Below the pieces are notes generated by a model. That model did not search any database and was not told where the DNA came from. It saw only the letters and a program-made list of their open reading frames with translations. A stretch of DNA of 64,000 nt from Winogradskyella vincentii (GTDB lineage Bacteria > Bacteroidota > Bacteroidia > Flavobacteriales > Flavobacteriaceae), in contig NZ_JAIUJS010000001.1 in assembly GCF_020166345.1 (NCBI RefSeq), positions 62,001 through 126,000 of the forward strand, written 5' to 3'. Shown here one piece after another: positions 18,355-24,989 of the stretch. The stretch's first letter is position 1; each line of letters begins with the position of its first letter. Both the position numbers and the translations under genes were made by a program.

Positions 18355-18636
18355 ATGGTTATTAGTAAACGTTTAGGCATAATTTTGGGTATTGCAATTG
18401 TTATATTAATAATTCCTTTAATTGCAATGCAATTTACCTCGGAAGTAAATTGGGACATTGGAGATTTTATAATCGCCGGAATACTATTATTAGGAACAGG
18501 TATATTACTAGAATTAATTCTAACAAAATCAAAAAAGCACAAGACTTTACTAATAGTAACAGTCATAGTTTTACTTTTGCTAATCTGGATGGAAATGTCA
18601 GTAGGTATATTTGGATCTCCAATTGCTGGTAGCTAA
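18355..18636 (+). CDS. small membrane protein, three helices
   Basis: A 93-residue protein with hydrophobic segments at about 8-26, 38-56 and 63-85 and the motif NWDIGDFIIAGILLLGTG. It lies between the six-helix protein and the winged-helix regulator with gaps of 7 and 5 bases. Function unknown; co-expression with the regulator suggests the two membrane proteins work together or sense the signal. Confidence 0.65.
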   Translation: MVISKRLGIILGIAIVILIIPLIAMQFTSEVNWDIGDFIIAGILLLGTGILLELILTKSKKHKTLLIVTVIVLLLLIWMEMSVGIFGSPIAGS

Positions 18637-18641
18637 TATTT

Positions 18642-18935
18642 ATGAGTATTATAACAAATATTAATAAGCTTTTTGACCATAGGATAAGACTTGGAATAAT
18701 GTCTATTTTAATGGTTAACGAACATGCAGATTTTAATACGCTAAAGGAATTACTTGGTGCAACCGACGGTAATCTGGCAAGCCATACAAAAGCGTTGGAA
18801 AAAGCAGAATATATTATGGTAGAAAAACAATTTATTGGTCGAAAGCCAAACACACGATATAGCGCAACCAAACTGGGAAAGGCCGAGTTTAAAAAACATA
18901 TTGAAGCATTAGAAAAATTAATTAAGACATCCTAA
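18642..18935 (+). CDS. winged-helix transcriptional regulator (HTH_34 type)
   Basis: A 97-residue protein consisting of little more than a winged helix. It starts with NKLFDHRIRLGIMSILM, has the recognition region FNTLKELLGATDGNLASHTK, and the wing KQFIGRKPNTRYSATKLGKA. This is the pattern of the short MarR/ArsR-like family called HTH_34, which usually sits beside its targets. No metal-binding cysteines are present. It probably binds the TACTTTG-N5-CAAAGTA repeats found upstream of its own operon and of creD, giving autoregulation and control of creD. Confidence 0.85.
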   Translation: MSIITNINKLFDHRIRLGIMSILMVNEHADFNTLKELLGATDGNLASHTKALEKAEYIMVEKQFIGRKPNTRYSATKLGKAEFKKHIEALEKLIKTS

Positions 18936-18955
18936 AACCTATTTTTTTACGTATT

Positions 18956-18974
18956 TACTTTGAAATACAAAGTA
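18956..18974. promoter_or_regulatory. second copy of the inverted-repeat operator, in front of creD
   Basis: TACTTTG-AAATA-CAAAGTA is the exact reverse complement of the site at 17709-17727. It lies 24 bases before the creD ATG, in a 63-base gap between the regulator and creD. Two identical 19-base palindromes in front of the two halves of one locus are strong evidence for a shared regulator. Confidence 0.7.
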
Positions 18975-18998
18975 CTTTTAATAAATCATATAATTATC

Positions 18999-20372
18999 AT
19001 GGAAAACAACGACAACAAAAACACTACCCAGTCAAATAACAAATTTGGACATTGGTTAAAAACCTCAATCACAGCTAGAATGATAATAGTAGGAGTTCTT
19101 ACAATGGTTTTATTAATTCCCCTTGCCTATGTAAACATCCTTATCGAAGAACGCTCATATAGACAACAAAATGTAGTTAGTGAGATAAATACTAAATGGG
19201 GAAATGATATCATTATTTATGGACCAATTTTAAAAGTACCTTATAAGACCTACACAGAAATTTCTAAACTAAATGAAAAGACAAAATCCTATATAAAAGA
19301 AACCAAAACCCATATTAACTATGCCTATATCTTCCCTGAAGAATTGACAACAGACGCTAAAGTTAATTCTAAATCATTGTATTTAGGAAACTTTGAATCG
19401 GCAGTGTTTACAGCAAATATGGAACTCAGCGGGAAATTCAATAAAGTTGATCTTAGTACCAAAGGCATTAAAGACAAAGAAATTATATGGGATAAAGCAA
19501 CAATGCTTTTTAAAACCACAAACTTAAAGGGGATAAAAACTGAGATGGCGATTCAACTCAACAACAAAAGCTATCTTTTTGAAACAAATTTTAGTGAAAA
19601 TTCTCAACATAGACTAGATGAACTTGAAACGAATTTTATAGGTAAATCCCTCTTGGATGACTCATTTAAATTCGGTATGAATGTTACTTATGACGGCAGT
19701 GAACAAATCAAACTAATTCCTGTTGGTAAAACCACTACTATGACTATGGAATCTAATTGGGCTGATCCTGGTTTTATTGGTAACTATTCCCCAAATGACG
19801 AAACAAGAAGTATCACCGAAGACGGATTTAAAGTAGATTGGAAAGTATTATCAGTAAATAGAGCATTCTCTCAACAATACTTAAAGAAGCTTCCCAACCT
19901 CCATCAGTTTGCATTTGGGACTAAGTTTGTAGTGCTAGTAGATGAATATCAAAAAAGTGAACGTTCTGCCAAATATGGATTTTTAGTCATAGGCCTAACC
20001 TTTCTGTTATTCTTTCTTATACAAACCTTAAGCAAGATAAATATTCATCCCTTTCAATATCTAATGATTGGTCTTGCATTAATTATGTTCTATACGCTAC
20101 TTGTATCTATATCAGAACATAGCAACTTCTTAAAAGCCTATTTAATTGCTGGTATTTCAGTTGTAGCTCTAATAACGCTTTACTCTAAATCCATACTTAA
20201 AAATCTGAAATTTCCTGTGTTTATAGGATTATCGTTAACGGCTTTATACTCATTTATCTACGTTATCATTCAATTGGAAAATTATGCGCTTTTAGTAGGT
20301 AGTATTGGACTATTTGTAATCCTTGCCATTGTAATGTATGTATCACGTAAAATAGACTGGAATAACGGTTAA
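18999..20372 (+). CDS. creD: CreD family inner-membrane protein
   Basis: 457 residues from the ATG at 18999. An in-frame TTG at 18960 lies inside the operator palindrome and is unlikely to be the start. The layout is that of CreD: one N-terminal helix (TARMIIVGVLTMVLLIPLAYV), the motif LIEERSYRQQNVVSEINTKW, a large soluble domain of about 280 residues, and five or six C-terminal helices. CreD is linked to envelope integrity and beta-lactam or colicin tolerance in gammaproteobacteria, where CreBC controls it. Here there is no CreBC; a short winged-helix regulator takes that place. The operator lies just upstream and DUF2809 follows 11 bases downstream. Confidence 0.88.
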   Translation: MENNDNKNTTQSNNKFGHWLKTSITARMIIVGVLTMVLLIPLAYVNILIEERSYRQQNVVSEINTKWGNDIIIYGPILKVPYKTYTEISKLNEKTKSYIKETKTHINYAYIFPEELTTDAKVNSKSLYLGNFESAVFTANMELSGKFNKVDLSTKGIKDKEIIWDKATMLFKTTNLKGIKTEMAIQLNNKSYLFETNFSENSQHRLDELETNFIGKSLLDDSFKFGMNVTYDGSEQIKLIPVGKTTTMTMESNWADPGFIGNYSPNDETRSITEDGFKVDWKVLSVNRAFSQQYLKKLPNLHQFAFGTKFVVLVDEYQKSERSAKYGFLVIGLTFLLFFLIQTLSKINIHPFQYLMIGLALIMFYTLLVSISEHSNFLKAYLIAGISVVALITLYSKSILKNLKFPVFIGLSLTALYSFIYVIIQLENYALLVGSIGLFVILAIVMYVSRKIDWNNG

Positions 20373-20383
20373 ACACAAAATTG

Positions 20384-20782
20384 ATGAAACTACAATTCAA
20401 CAAATATTATCTCGTTTTAGCGCACTCTCTTTTCTTAATAGAAATTGCAATAGCATTTATTATTAAAACTGGTTTTATACGCTATACGCTTGGTGATTTT
20501 TTGGTTGTTATTTTATTATATGCAATTATTAGAGGATGTACCAATCTGAAAGTTTGGGTCTCGGCATTGGTCGTCCTCTTAATTGCTTACATTATCGAAT
20601 TTCTTCAATTATTTCATGTCTTAGCCTACTGTAATTTACAAAATAATCCAACCGCCAATCTAATATTTGGAAGCACATTTCAAATTGGCGACCTACTTGC
20701 CTATACACTAGGAATATTATCAGTACTAATTTTTGAACACTATCATGCAAACACTAAAGACACTTATTCTATCAAAATTTAA
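20384..20782 (+). CDS. DUF2809 membrane protein
   Basis: A 132-residue protein with four helices. The pattern GDFLVVILLYAIIRG, then IEFLQLFH and FGSTFQIGDLLAYTLG is characteristic of DUF2809 proteins, which are VanZ-like small membrane proteins of unknown role. I prefer the ATG at 20384 to the TTG directly before it. It is part of the creD transcript and its end overlaps the beginning of the DUF1361 gene by 38 bases. Confidence 0.8.
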   Translation: MKLQFNKYYLVLAHSLFLIEIAIAFIIKTGFIRYTLGDFLVVILLYAIIRGCTNLKVWVSALVVLLIAYIIEFLQLFHVLAYCNLQNNPTANLIFGSTFQIGDLLAYTLGILSVLIFEHYHANTKDTYSIKI

Positions 20783-21415
20783 ATCCTTTTACCTGATTAG
20801 TATGGCGCTCAGTTTTAGCGTCATTGCTCTAATGATCAGAGTAAAGCTGAATAAATCGTTCTTCTATATCTTTTTAGTTTGGAACGTATTCTTGGCCCTT
20901 ATACCATATATGATTACGATGTATCTCAATACAAAACATAGCCTAAATTCTTTAAAATTAATGATTTGGGTGTCTGTTTGGATTCTCTTTTTGCCCAATG
21001 CACATATATAGTTACAGATTTAATGCACATTAGATTAGGAAATAGTTCCCTGTTGTGGCTAGATATTATTGTAGTTCTTTCTTTTGCAAGTACTGGTTTG
21101 CTCCTCTTCTATCTTACAATTATAGACATGCAAAGAATTGTAGCAACAAAATACCCAAGGTTTCCAATTAAAGGACTGACTTATTCCATAATCTTATTAA
21201 GTGGGTTTGGTGTATACCTTGGTAGATTTTTACGCTATAACTCTTGGGAAATAATAAGCCAGCCTCAATATCTGCTTTCAGATATTATAGCAATTATAAT
21301 CAGGCCATTTCAACATTTTGATGCATGGCTGTTCACCTTAGGCTTTGGCAGTTTTTTATTAGTTGGTTTTTGGATATTTAAGGCTATCTATTATTTAAAA
21401 CCAACCGACCCTTAA
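20745..21415 (+). pseudogene. DUF1361 membrane protein, interrupted by a one-base deletion
   Basis: The first frame runs from the ATG at 20745 to a TAG at 21009-21011 and ends WILFLPNAHI. A second frame that covers the rest reads YIVTDLMHIRLGNSSLLWLDI and continues to 21415 with three more helices. DUF1361 proteins normally carry an unbroken FLPNAPYIVTDL motif. Restoring one C near 21003 (gcaca to gcacca) recreates exactly that sequence and joins the frames. Total length would be about 223 residues, normal for the family. It is either a recent pseudogene or a sequencing error. Last gene of the creD operon; its end overlaps the convergent slipin gene. Confidence 0.8.
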
Positions 21416-22152
21416 TCATCTTTATTCAACCTAGGCAATACCTCTTCAGGGAATGGGAACAAAATTGTTGAATTCTTCTCTGCAGCAATATTTGATAAGG
21501 TTTGATAGAGCCTTAACTTAATTGCAGATGGTGATTTATCAATCTGTTTACCGGCTTCTAAGAGTTTTCCAGCGGCTTGGTCTTCAGCTTCTGCCAAGAT
21601 TATTCTAGCACGACGTGAGCGTTCTGCTTCTGCTTGATTGGCCATCATACGTTTCATATTCTCTGGCAACTGGATATCTTTAATTTTTACGTCGATAATT
21701 TCAATTCCCCATACCTTGGTTTCCAATTCAACAATAGCCTTTATGTTTTTGCCCATTTCTTCTCGCTTGGACAGAATGGTATCTAGTTCCACCTTACCGC
21801 AAACATCTCTTAATGCCGCTTGAGATAATTGTGAAATAGCAAATTGGTATTCTTCAACTTCTAGGACAGCCATTTCAGGATCTATTACCTTAAAAAATAC
21901 CACACCATCGATACTACATGGTACATTATCTTCGGTCATCACCTCTTGGGAGACAATATTGACCGTAATTACCCTTATATCCACTATCTGAATGGTTTCA
22001 ACAAGTGGTATAATCCATCTAAAGCCAGGTTTAAGTGTGCCAACATACTTCCCAAATCTAAATTTTAAGGCACGTTTATATTCAAAAACAATACGGATTC
22101 CTGCGAAAAGGAAAACGACAATAAATACAGTAAATAATAATGGAGGATTCAT
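21412..22152 (-). CDS. SPFH/band 7 protein, slipin (stomatin-like) family
   Basis: A 246-residue protein with one N-terminal hydrophobic anchor (PLLFTVFIVVFLFAGI), then the band 7 domain with the slipin signatures EYKRALKFRFGKYVGTLKPG, SQEVMTEDNVPCSIDGVVFF and MANQAEAERSRRARIILAEA. Such proteins oligomerise at membranes and organise microdomains or regulate neighbouring proteases. No NfeD or protease gene is adjacent, unlike many slipin loci. Its end overlaps the DUF1361 end by four bases. Confidence 0.9.
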   Translation of the reverse strand: MNPPLLFTVFIVVFLFAGIRIVFEYKRALKFRFGKYVGTLKPGFRWIIPLVETIQIVDIRVITVNIVSQEVMTEDNVPCSIDGVVFFKVIDPEMAVLEVEEYQFAISQLSQAALRDVCGKVELDTILSKREEMGKNIKAIVELETKVWGIEIIDVKIKDIQLPENMKRMMANQAEAERSRRARIILAEAEDQAAGKLLEAGKQIDKSPSAIKLRLYQTLSNIAAEKNSTILFPFPEEVLPRLNKDD

Positions 22153-22403
22153 AAGACAAGAGTTTACAATTAAACAATAACAGTCTTATAAGTTCGGGTT
22201 TAATAGGTAATTAAAAAATGATTTTCATCATGGAGGAATAAGCCTTGTAAAAAGAAACTCTTTCCATTAATTAATGACATTAATTTATTGTAATTGAGCA
22301 TCATTAAAACTATATATTGATTTATCTATCTAACATGATTTACATCATTGCCTAAAATTATTCTTCTCATTAAATTAAATTTTAACATTAAAGTAAATAC
22401 GTC

Positions 22404-22889
22404 ATGAAATCTAAACTATTCCTATTGTTTATGGCAATTTCTATAATTCCTAATTGTTTATGGTCTCAGGAATTAAGTAATGGGATTTCCAAGAATTCCT
22501 TTTCTGAGTTGAATTTCGGAATTGCATTTTTAACCTCTGTAGAAATTTCTGATGATACTACAATATTTCCAGGAGTCTCATTTCTTTGGGGTACAACCAT
22601 TATCAATGATAACGACTTTATTGTTGAATATTCTGCCGGGATTGCAATTCCATCAATTATAACAGGAAAGGTTGGTATTGGCAAAAAAATTAACAACACC
22701 AAGATAATTTTAGGTGTCAGGCCATACCCTACAAATCTTTATTTGCAATCAAGTTTTACTAATGGTGAAAAAGGTTATTGGACAGTATCATTTGAATATA
22801 ACCCACTTGATTCTGATATGGGTATTTCATTATATTCAAAGGCTCTGATTACACTAGGATACAGATGGCACTCTAAAAAGAGAAAGTAA
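22404..22889 (+). CDS. secreted protein of unknown function
   Basis: A 161-residue protein with a clear signal peptide (KLFLLFMAISIIPNCLWSQ). The mature part alternates hydrophobic and polar residues and contains many Gly and aromatic residues (VGIGKKINNTKIILGVRPYP, TLGYRW at the end). This is compatible with a small outer-membrane beta-barrel, but I cannot name a family. It stands alone; the 250 bases upstream hold no other gene. Confidence 0.6.
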   Translation: MKSKLFLLFMAISIIPNCLWSQELSNGISKNSFSELNFGIAFLTSVEISDDTTIFPGVSFLWGTTIINDNDFIVEYSAGIAIPSIITGKVGIGKKINNTKIILGVRPYPTNLYLQSSFTNGEKGYWTVSFEYNPLDSDMGISLYSKALITLGYRWHSKKRK

Positions 22890-22898
22890 ATGCCAATG

Positions 22899-22936
22899 GT
22901 AATTGGAACCAAAGCATATTATAAAATTCCAATTAC
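22899..22936. terminator. hairpin between convergent genes
   Basis: GTAATTGGAA and TTCCAATTAC form a perfect 10-base stem with an 18-base loop, between the ends of the secreted-protein gene and the dehydrogenase gene. There is no strong T run on either side, so it may be a weak bidirectional terminator or an RNA-stabilising hairpin. Confidence 0.45.
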
Positions 22937-22943
22937 ATAGTTA

Positions 22944-24146
22944 TTACTTACCCTCTACATAATCCTGCAGGTAACTGAACCTTTCAGTCAACTTACCGTT
23001 TTCAGTAATTTTTGCACGTTTTAGTATTTCTTTTTCGTCATTGTCAAAAAACGATGGCAAAACATGATCAATAAATGTTTCACCAAATCCTTCACTCGCA
23101 TCCTTTGGCAATTCACAAGGTAGGTTATCTACTGCCATTACAGTAATTGCTCCCTTTGCATCAAAAGCAACTTCAGTCTCAGAAATGGGGTCATAACCGT
23201 AAAATGGGTCTTCAATAGTTGATGATCTTATCGTACTGGCAACAGGACCATCGATATCACAGGAAATATCAGCAACTAGATTGATTCTAAAATCTGGGTG
23301 CCTTGCATCTTCTCTGGTAAACAAATAAGGTGCATTATTACCGTAAAAGTGACCAGCTATAAAGAAATCTGTTAGTTTGGCATAAGGCATAAAGTTGCTT
23401 TCGTAACCTGTTGGATCGTCATAAAATGCCAACCTCTCACCTACTTTACCATCGGTGCGCTTAGCATATTCCATTACATCTACCCGACAATAAACAGGCT
23501 CCGTAAATTCAGAAGTTAGGTAAAGTGCATCACTTACCTCCTTTATACCCATATGATCTAGAATTTCTTGTGCACCATTGGCTACTTTACCGGTACCAGA
23601 CAGTAATATTTTTATGTTAGGCAATTGGACTTGATCCAGCACCTCTTTAACCTCATGTAAATCTGCAAGTGTTTCTACTTTAGGCAAGTGAAACAAACCA
23701 TCCCTAATTCCAAGTGCCCTAATACCATTATAAGCACCAACCAAACCAGCATAACGACCAAAGCCTATTAATCTATACCCATTAGGCCCAACAATTGTCT
23801 CGTGATCATACAACCGTATATTATTATTCAAAATTGCCTTTAATAATTCTCTATTATAAGGTTGCTTTTTAATAGTATGCGAAAAGAAAAAGTAGTCTTT
23901 ATTAGCAACTAAAAAATCTATAGGAACTTCTTTTACACCAATCATAACATCTGCATCAGAAACATCATCAGTAACTTCAAAACCATATTTTCTATAAGCC
24001 TCATCCGTGAACACTCTAATATCTGAAGATTCAATAACAAATTCCGCATCAGGAAATCGTTTTCTAGCCTCGGCTAATGTTTCAGGAGAAAAAACAACAC
24101 GTCTATCAGGCGGGTTTTTACGTTCTTTTATGATGGCAAATTTCAT
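22944..24146 (-). CDS. saccharopine dehydrogenase-like NAD(P)-dependent oxidoreductase
   Basis: 400 residues from the ATG at 24144-24146 (protein MKFAIIKERKNPPDRRVVFS). Further upstream codons in frame are not credible as starts because the family begins at this MKFAIIKE motif. The N-terminus has the alanine dehydrogenase/transhydrogenase type fold (RKNPPDRRV, VMIGVKEVP, FSHTIKKQ). A nucleotide-binding segment (IKILLSGTGKVANGA) follows near residue 200, and a C-terminal region with DISCDIDGPVASTI. This is the pattern of LYS1-type saccharopine dehydrogenases and relatives. The precise substrate is not certain; lysine/saccharopine is the likeliest. Confidence 0.65.
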   Translation of the reverse strand: MKFAIIKERKNPPDRRVVFSPETLAEARKRFPDAEFVIESSDIRVFTDEAYRKYGFEVTDDVSDADVMIGVKEVPIDFLVANKDYFFFSHTIKKQPYNRELLKAILNNNIRLYDHETIVGPNGYRLIGFGRYAGLVGAYNGIRALGIRDGLFHLPKVETLADLHEVKEVLDQVQLPNIKILLSGTGKVANGAQEILDHMGIKEVSDALYLTSEFTEPVYCRVDVMEYAKRTDGKVGERLAFYDDPTGYESNFMPYAKLTDFFIAGHFYGNNAPYLFTREDARHPDFRINLVADISCDIDGPVASTIRSSTIEDPFYGYDPISETEVAFDAKGAITVMAVDNLPCELPKDASEGFGETFIDHVLPSFFDNDEKEILKRAKITENGKLTERFSYLQDYVEGK

Positions 24147-24279
24147 ACTCAAATGTTTTAAAAAACTGACATAACTGTCAGGAAAATAGTCTGGAATAAT
24201 TTTTGCACGAAAATAACTGGATTTAAGAGGTTGCACAACTTTTTTTGTAACTTCGCTATCCTTTTTTAGATTATCATTT

Positions 24280-24669
24280 GGGGTCGACTGGTTTTGACAG
24301 CGAGATTAATTAAATGGTAAGCACGTCGTGTAATGGCATTGAAACACGTTAAAGGCTAGACCAAATTTTAAACGGCGAGAATAACTACGCTTTAGCTGCA
24401 TAATCTGAATTATAGTAAGATTGGCCTAGGCTCACAAGGTGAGCAAGCTAAATGTCTCCAGAAAGCCTTGGTTAGTGGCGTTCTATTTAGAGGCATCGTA
24501 AAAATTAACTAAGATTGGGTAATGCTTTGATGCCTTTTCGAGATTAAAAAGCTAAGCTGTAAGTAGGCTGTTTTTTGTCAGCTTATGGTCAAAAACCAAT
24601 AAAAAACTAAACGTGTAGAAAGCTCTTTGGTTACTTGTTTGGACGAGAGTTCGATTCTCTCCGACTCCA
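24280..24669 (+). ncRNA. ssrA: transfer-messenger RNA (tmRNA)
   Basis: The 5' end GGGGTCGACTGGTTTTGACAG and the 3' end CGACTCCA pair into a 7-base acceptor stem with a G-U at the third pair. The T arm is GAGAG-TTCGATT-CTCTC. The tag frame at 24374-24403 encodes GENNYALAA followed by TAA, a tag typical of Bacteroidota. tmRNA with SmpB rescues stalled ribosomes and marks the unfinished protein for proteolysis. The encoded 3' end here is followed by CAA, not CCA, so CCA must be added by enzyme. A promoter-like pair (TTTTTTG near 24241-24247, TAGATTAT near 24268) lies upstream. A second copy of the 3' end lies at 24812-24828. Confidence 0.95.
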
Positions 24670-24676
24670 CAACACT

Positions 24677-24691
24677 CACAACTGCGTTGTG
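24677..24691 (+). other. short hairpin just after tmRNA
   Basis: CACAAC-TGC-GTTGTG is a perfect 6-base stem with a 3-base loop, starting 8 bases after the tmRNA end. It may act in 3' processing of the tmRNA precursor; this is inference from position. Confidence 0.4.
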
Positions 24692-24702
24692 CATTAAAAT
24701 AG

Positions 24703-24737
24703 AAAACCCATCAAGTTCACTTGTTTGGGTTTTGTCT
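24703..24737 (+). terminator. rho-independent terminator after ssrA
   Basis: AAAACCCA-t-CAAG-TTCA-CTTG-tt-TGGGTTTT folds into a two-part stem followed by GTCTTTT. It lies 33 bases after the mature tmRNA end and before the duplicated 3' end, so it would end the present ssrA transcript. Confidence 0.7.
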
Positions 24738-24746
24738 TTTAAAGTA

Positions 24747-24783
24747 CCTGGGTTGTAAATCCAGGCAGTTGTATTTGCAACTT
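24747..24783 (+). other. tRNA-like anticodon arm remnant plus a second hairpin
   Basis: CTGGG-TTGTAAA-TCCAG forms a five-pair stem (one G-U) with a seven-base loop reading T-T-GTA-A-A, exactly the geometry of a tRNA anticodon arm with a Tyr anticodon. It is followed by AGTTG-TATTTG-CAACT, which could be the long variable arm that Tyr tRNAs have. No acceptor stem partner or D arm is visible, so it is not a functional tRNA. It could be a decayed tRNA fragment or chance. Confidence 0.35.
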
Positions 24784-24829
24784 AGGTGTCACTAGAGAAC
24801 AACAAAGTTAATCTCTCCGACTCCACCAC

Positions 24830-24862
24830 AAAAAACCCTTGTAATTGTACAAGGGTTTTTTT
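24830..24862 (+). terminator. strong terminator after the second ssrA-like 3' end
   Basis: AAAAAACCCTTGTA and TACAAGGGTTTTTT form a 14-base perfect stem with a four-base loop and a T run. It directly follows the encoded CCA of the duplicated tmRNA end, which suggests this is the original ssrA terminator. Between 24863 and 24989 I see nothing besides the AT-rich leader of the next gene. Confidence 0.8.
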
Positions 24863-24989
24863 GCAAAATGATTACAAAAAGTTCTATGTTATTAATTAAT
24901 AAAGAACACTAATTTTCACTTTTTTAAAAGACTAAAAACCTAACAATTACTGCAATAATTTGGGCTTTTTTTTGCTATCTTAGTAGAGA

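Larger units (their letters stand above)
24656..24828 (+). repeat. direct repeat of the tmRNA 3' end with a spacer
   Basis: The 15-mer TCTCTCCGACTCCAC occurs at 24656-24670, in the tmRNA, and again at 24812-24826, where it is followed by CA and so provides an encoded CCA end. The unit spacing is 156 bases. The second copy also keeps a GTTxAT-like remnant of the T loop before it. tRNA and tmRNA 3' ends are classic targets of tyrosine integrases, which leave this kind of direct repeat. No integrase gene is in the window, so this would be a scar or a very small cargo. Confidence 0.6.

Noticed and set aside
18237..18566. 109-codon minus-strand frame across two membrane-protein genes
   Set aside because: It is antisense to two genes of a clear operon and has no family features.
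18960..18998. Longer CreD with a TTG start at 18960
   Set aside because: This start lies inside the operator palindrome, and the ATG at 18999 gives the normal family start.
24656..24828. A second functional tmRNA or tRNA gene after ssrA
   Set aside because: The second copy has only the 3' part of the T arm and acceptor; no 5' partner strand is present.
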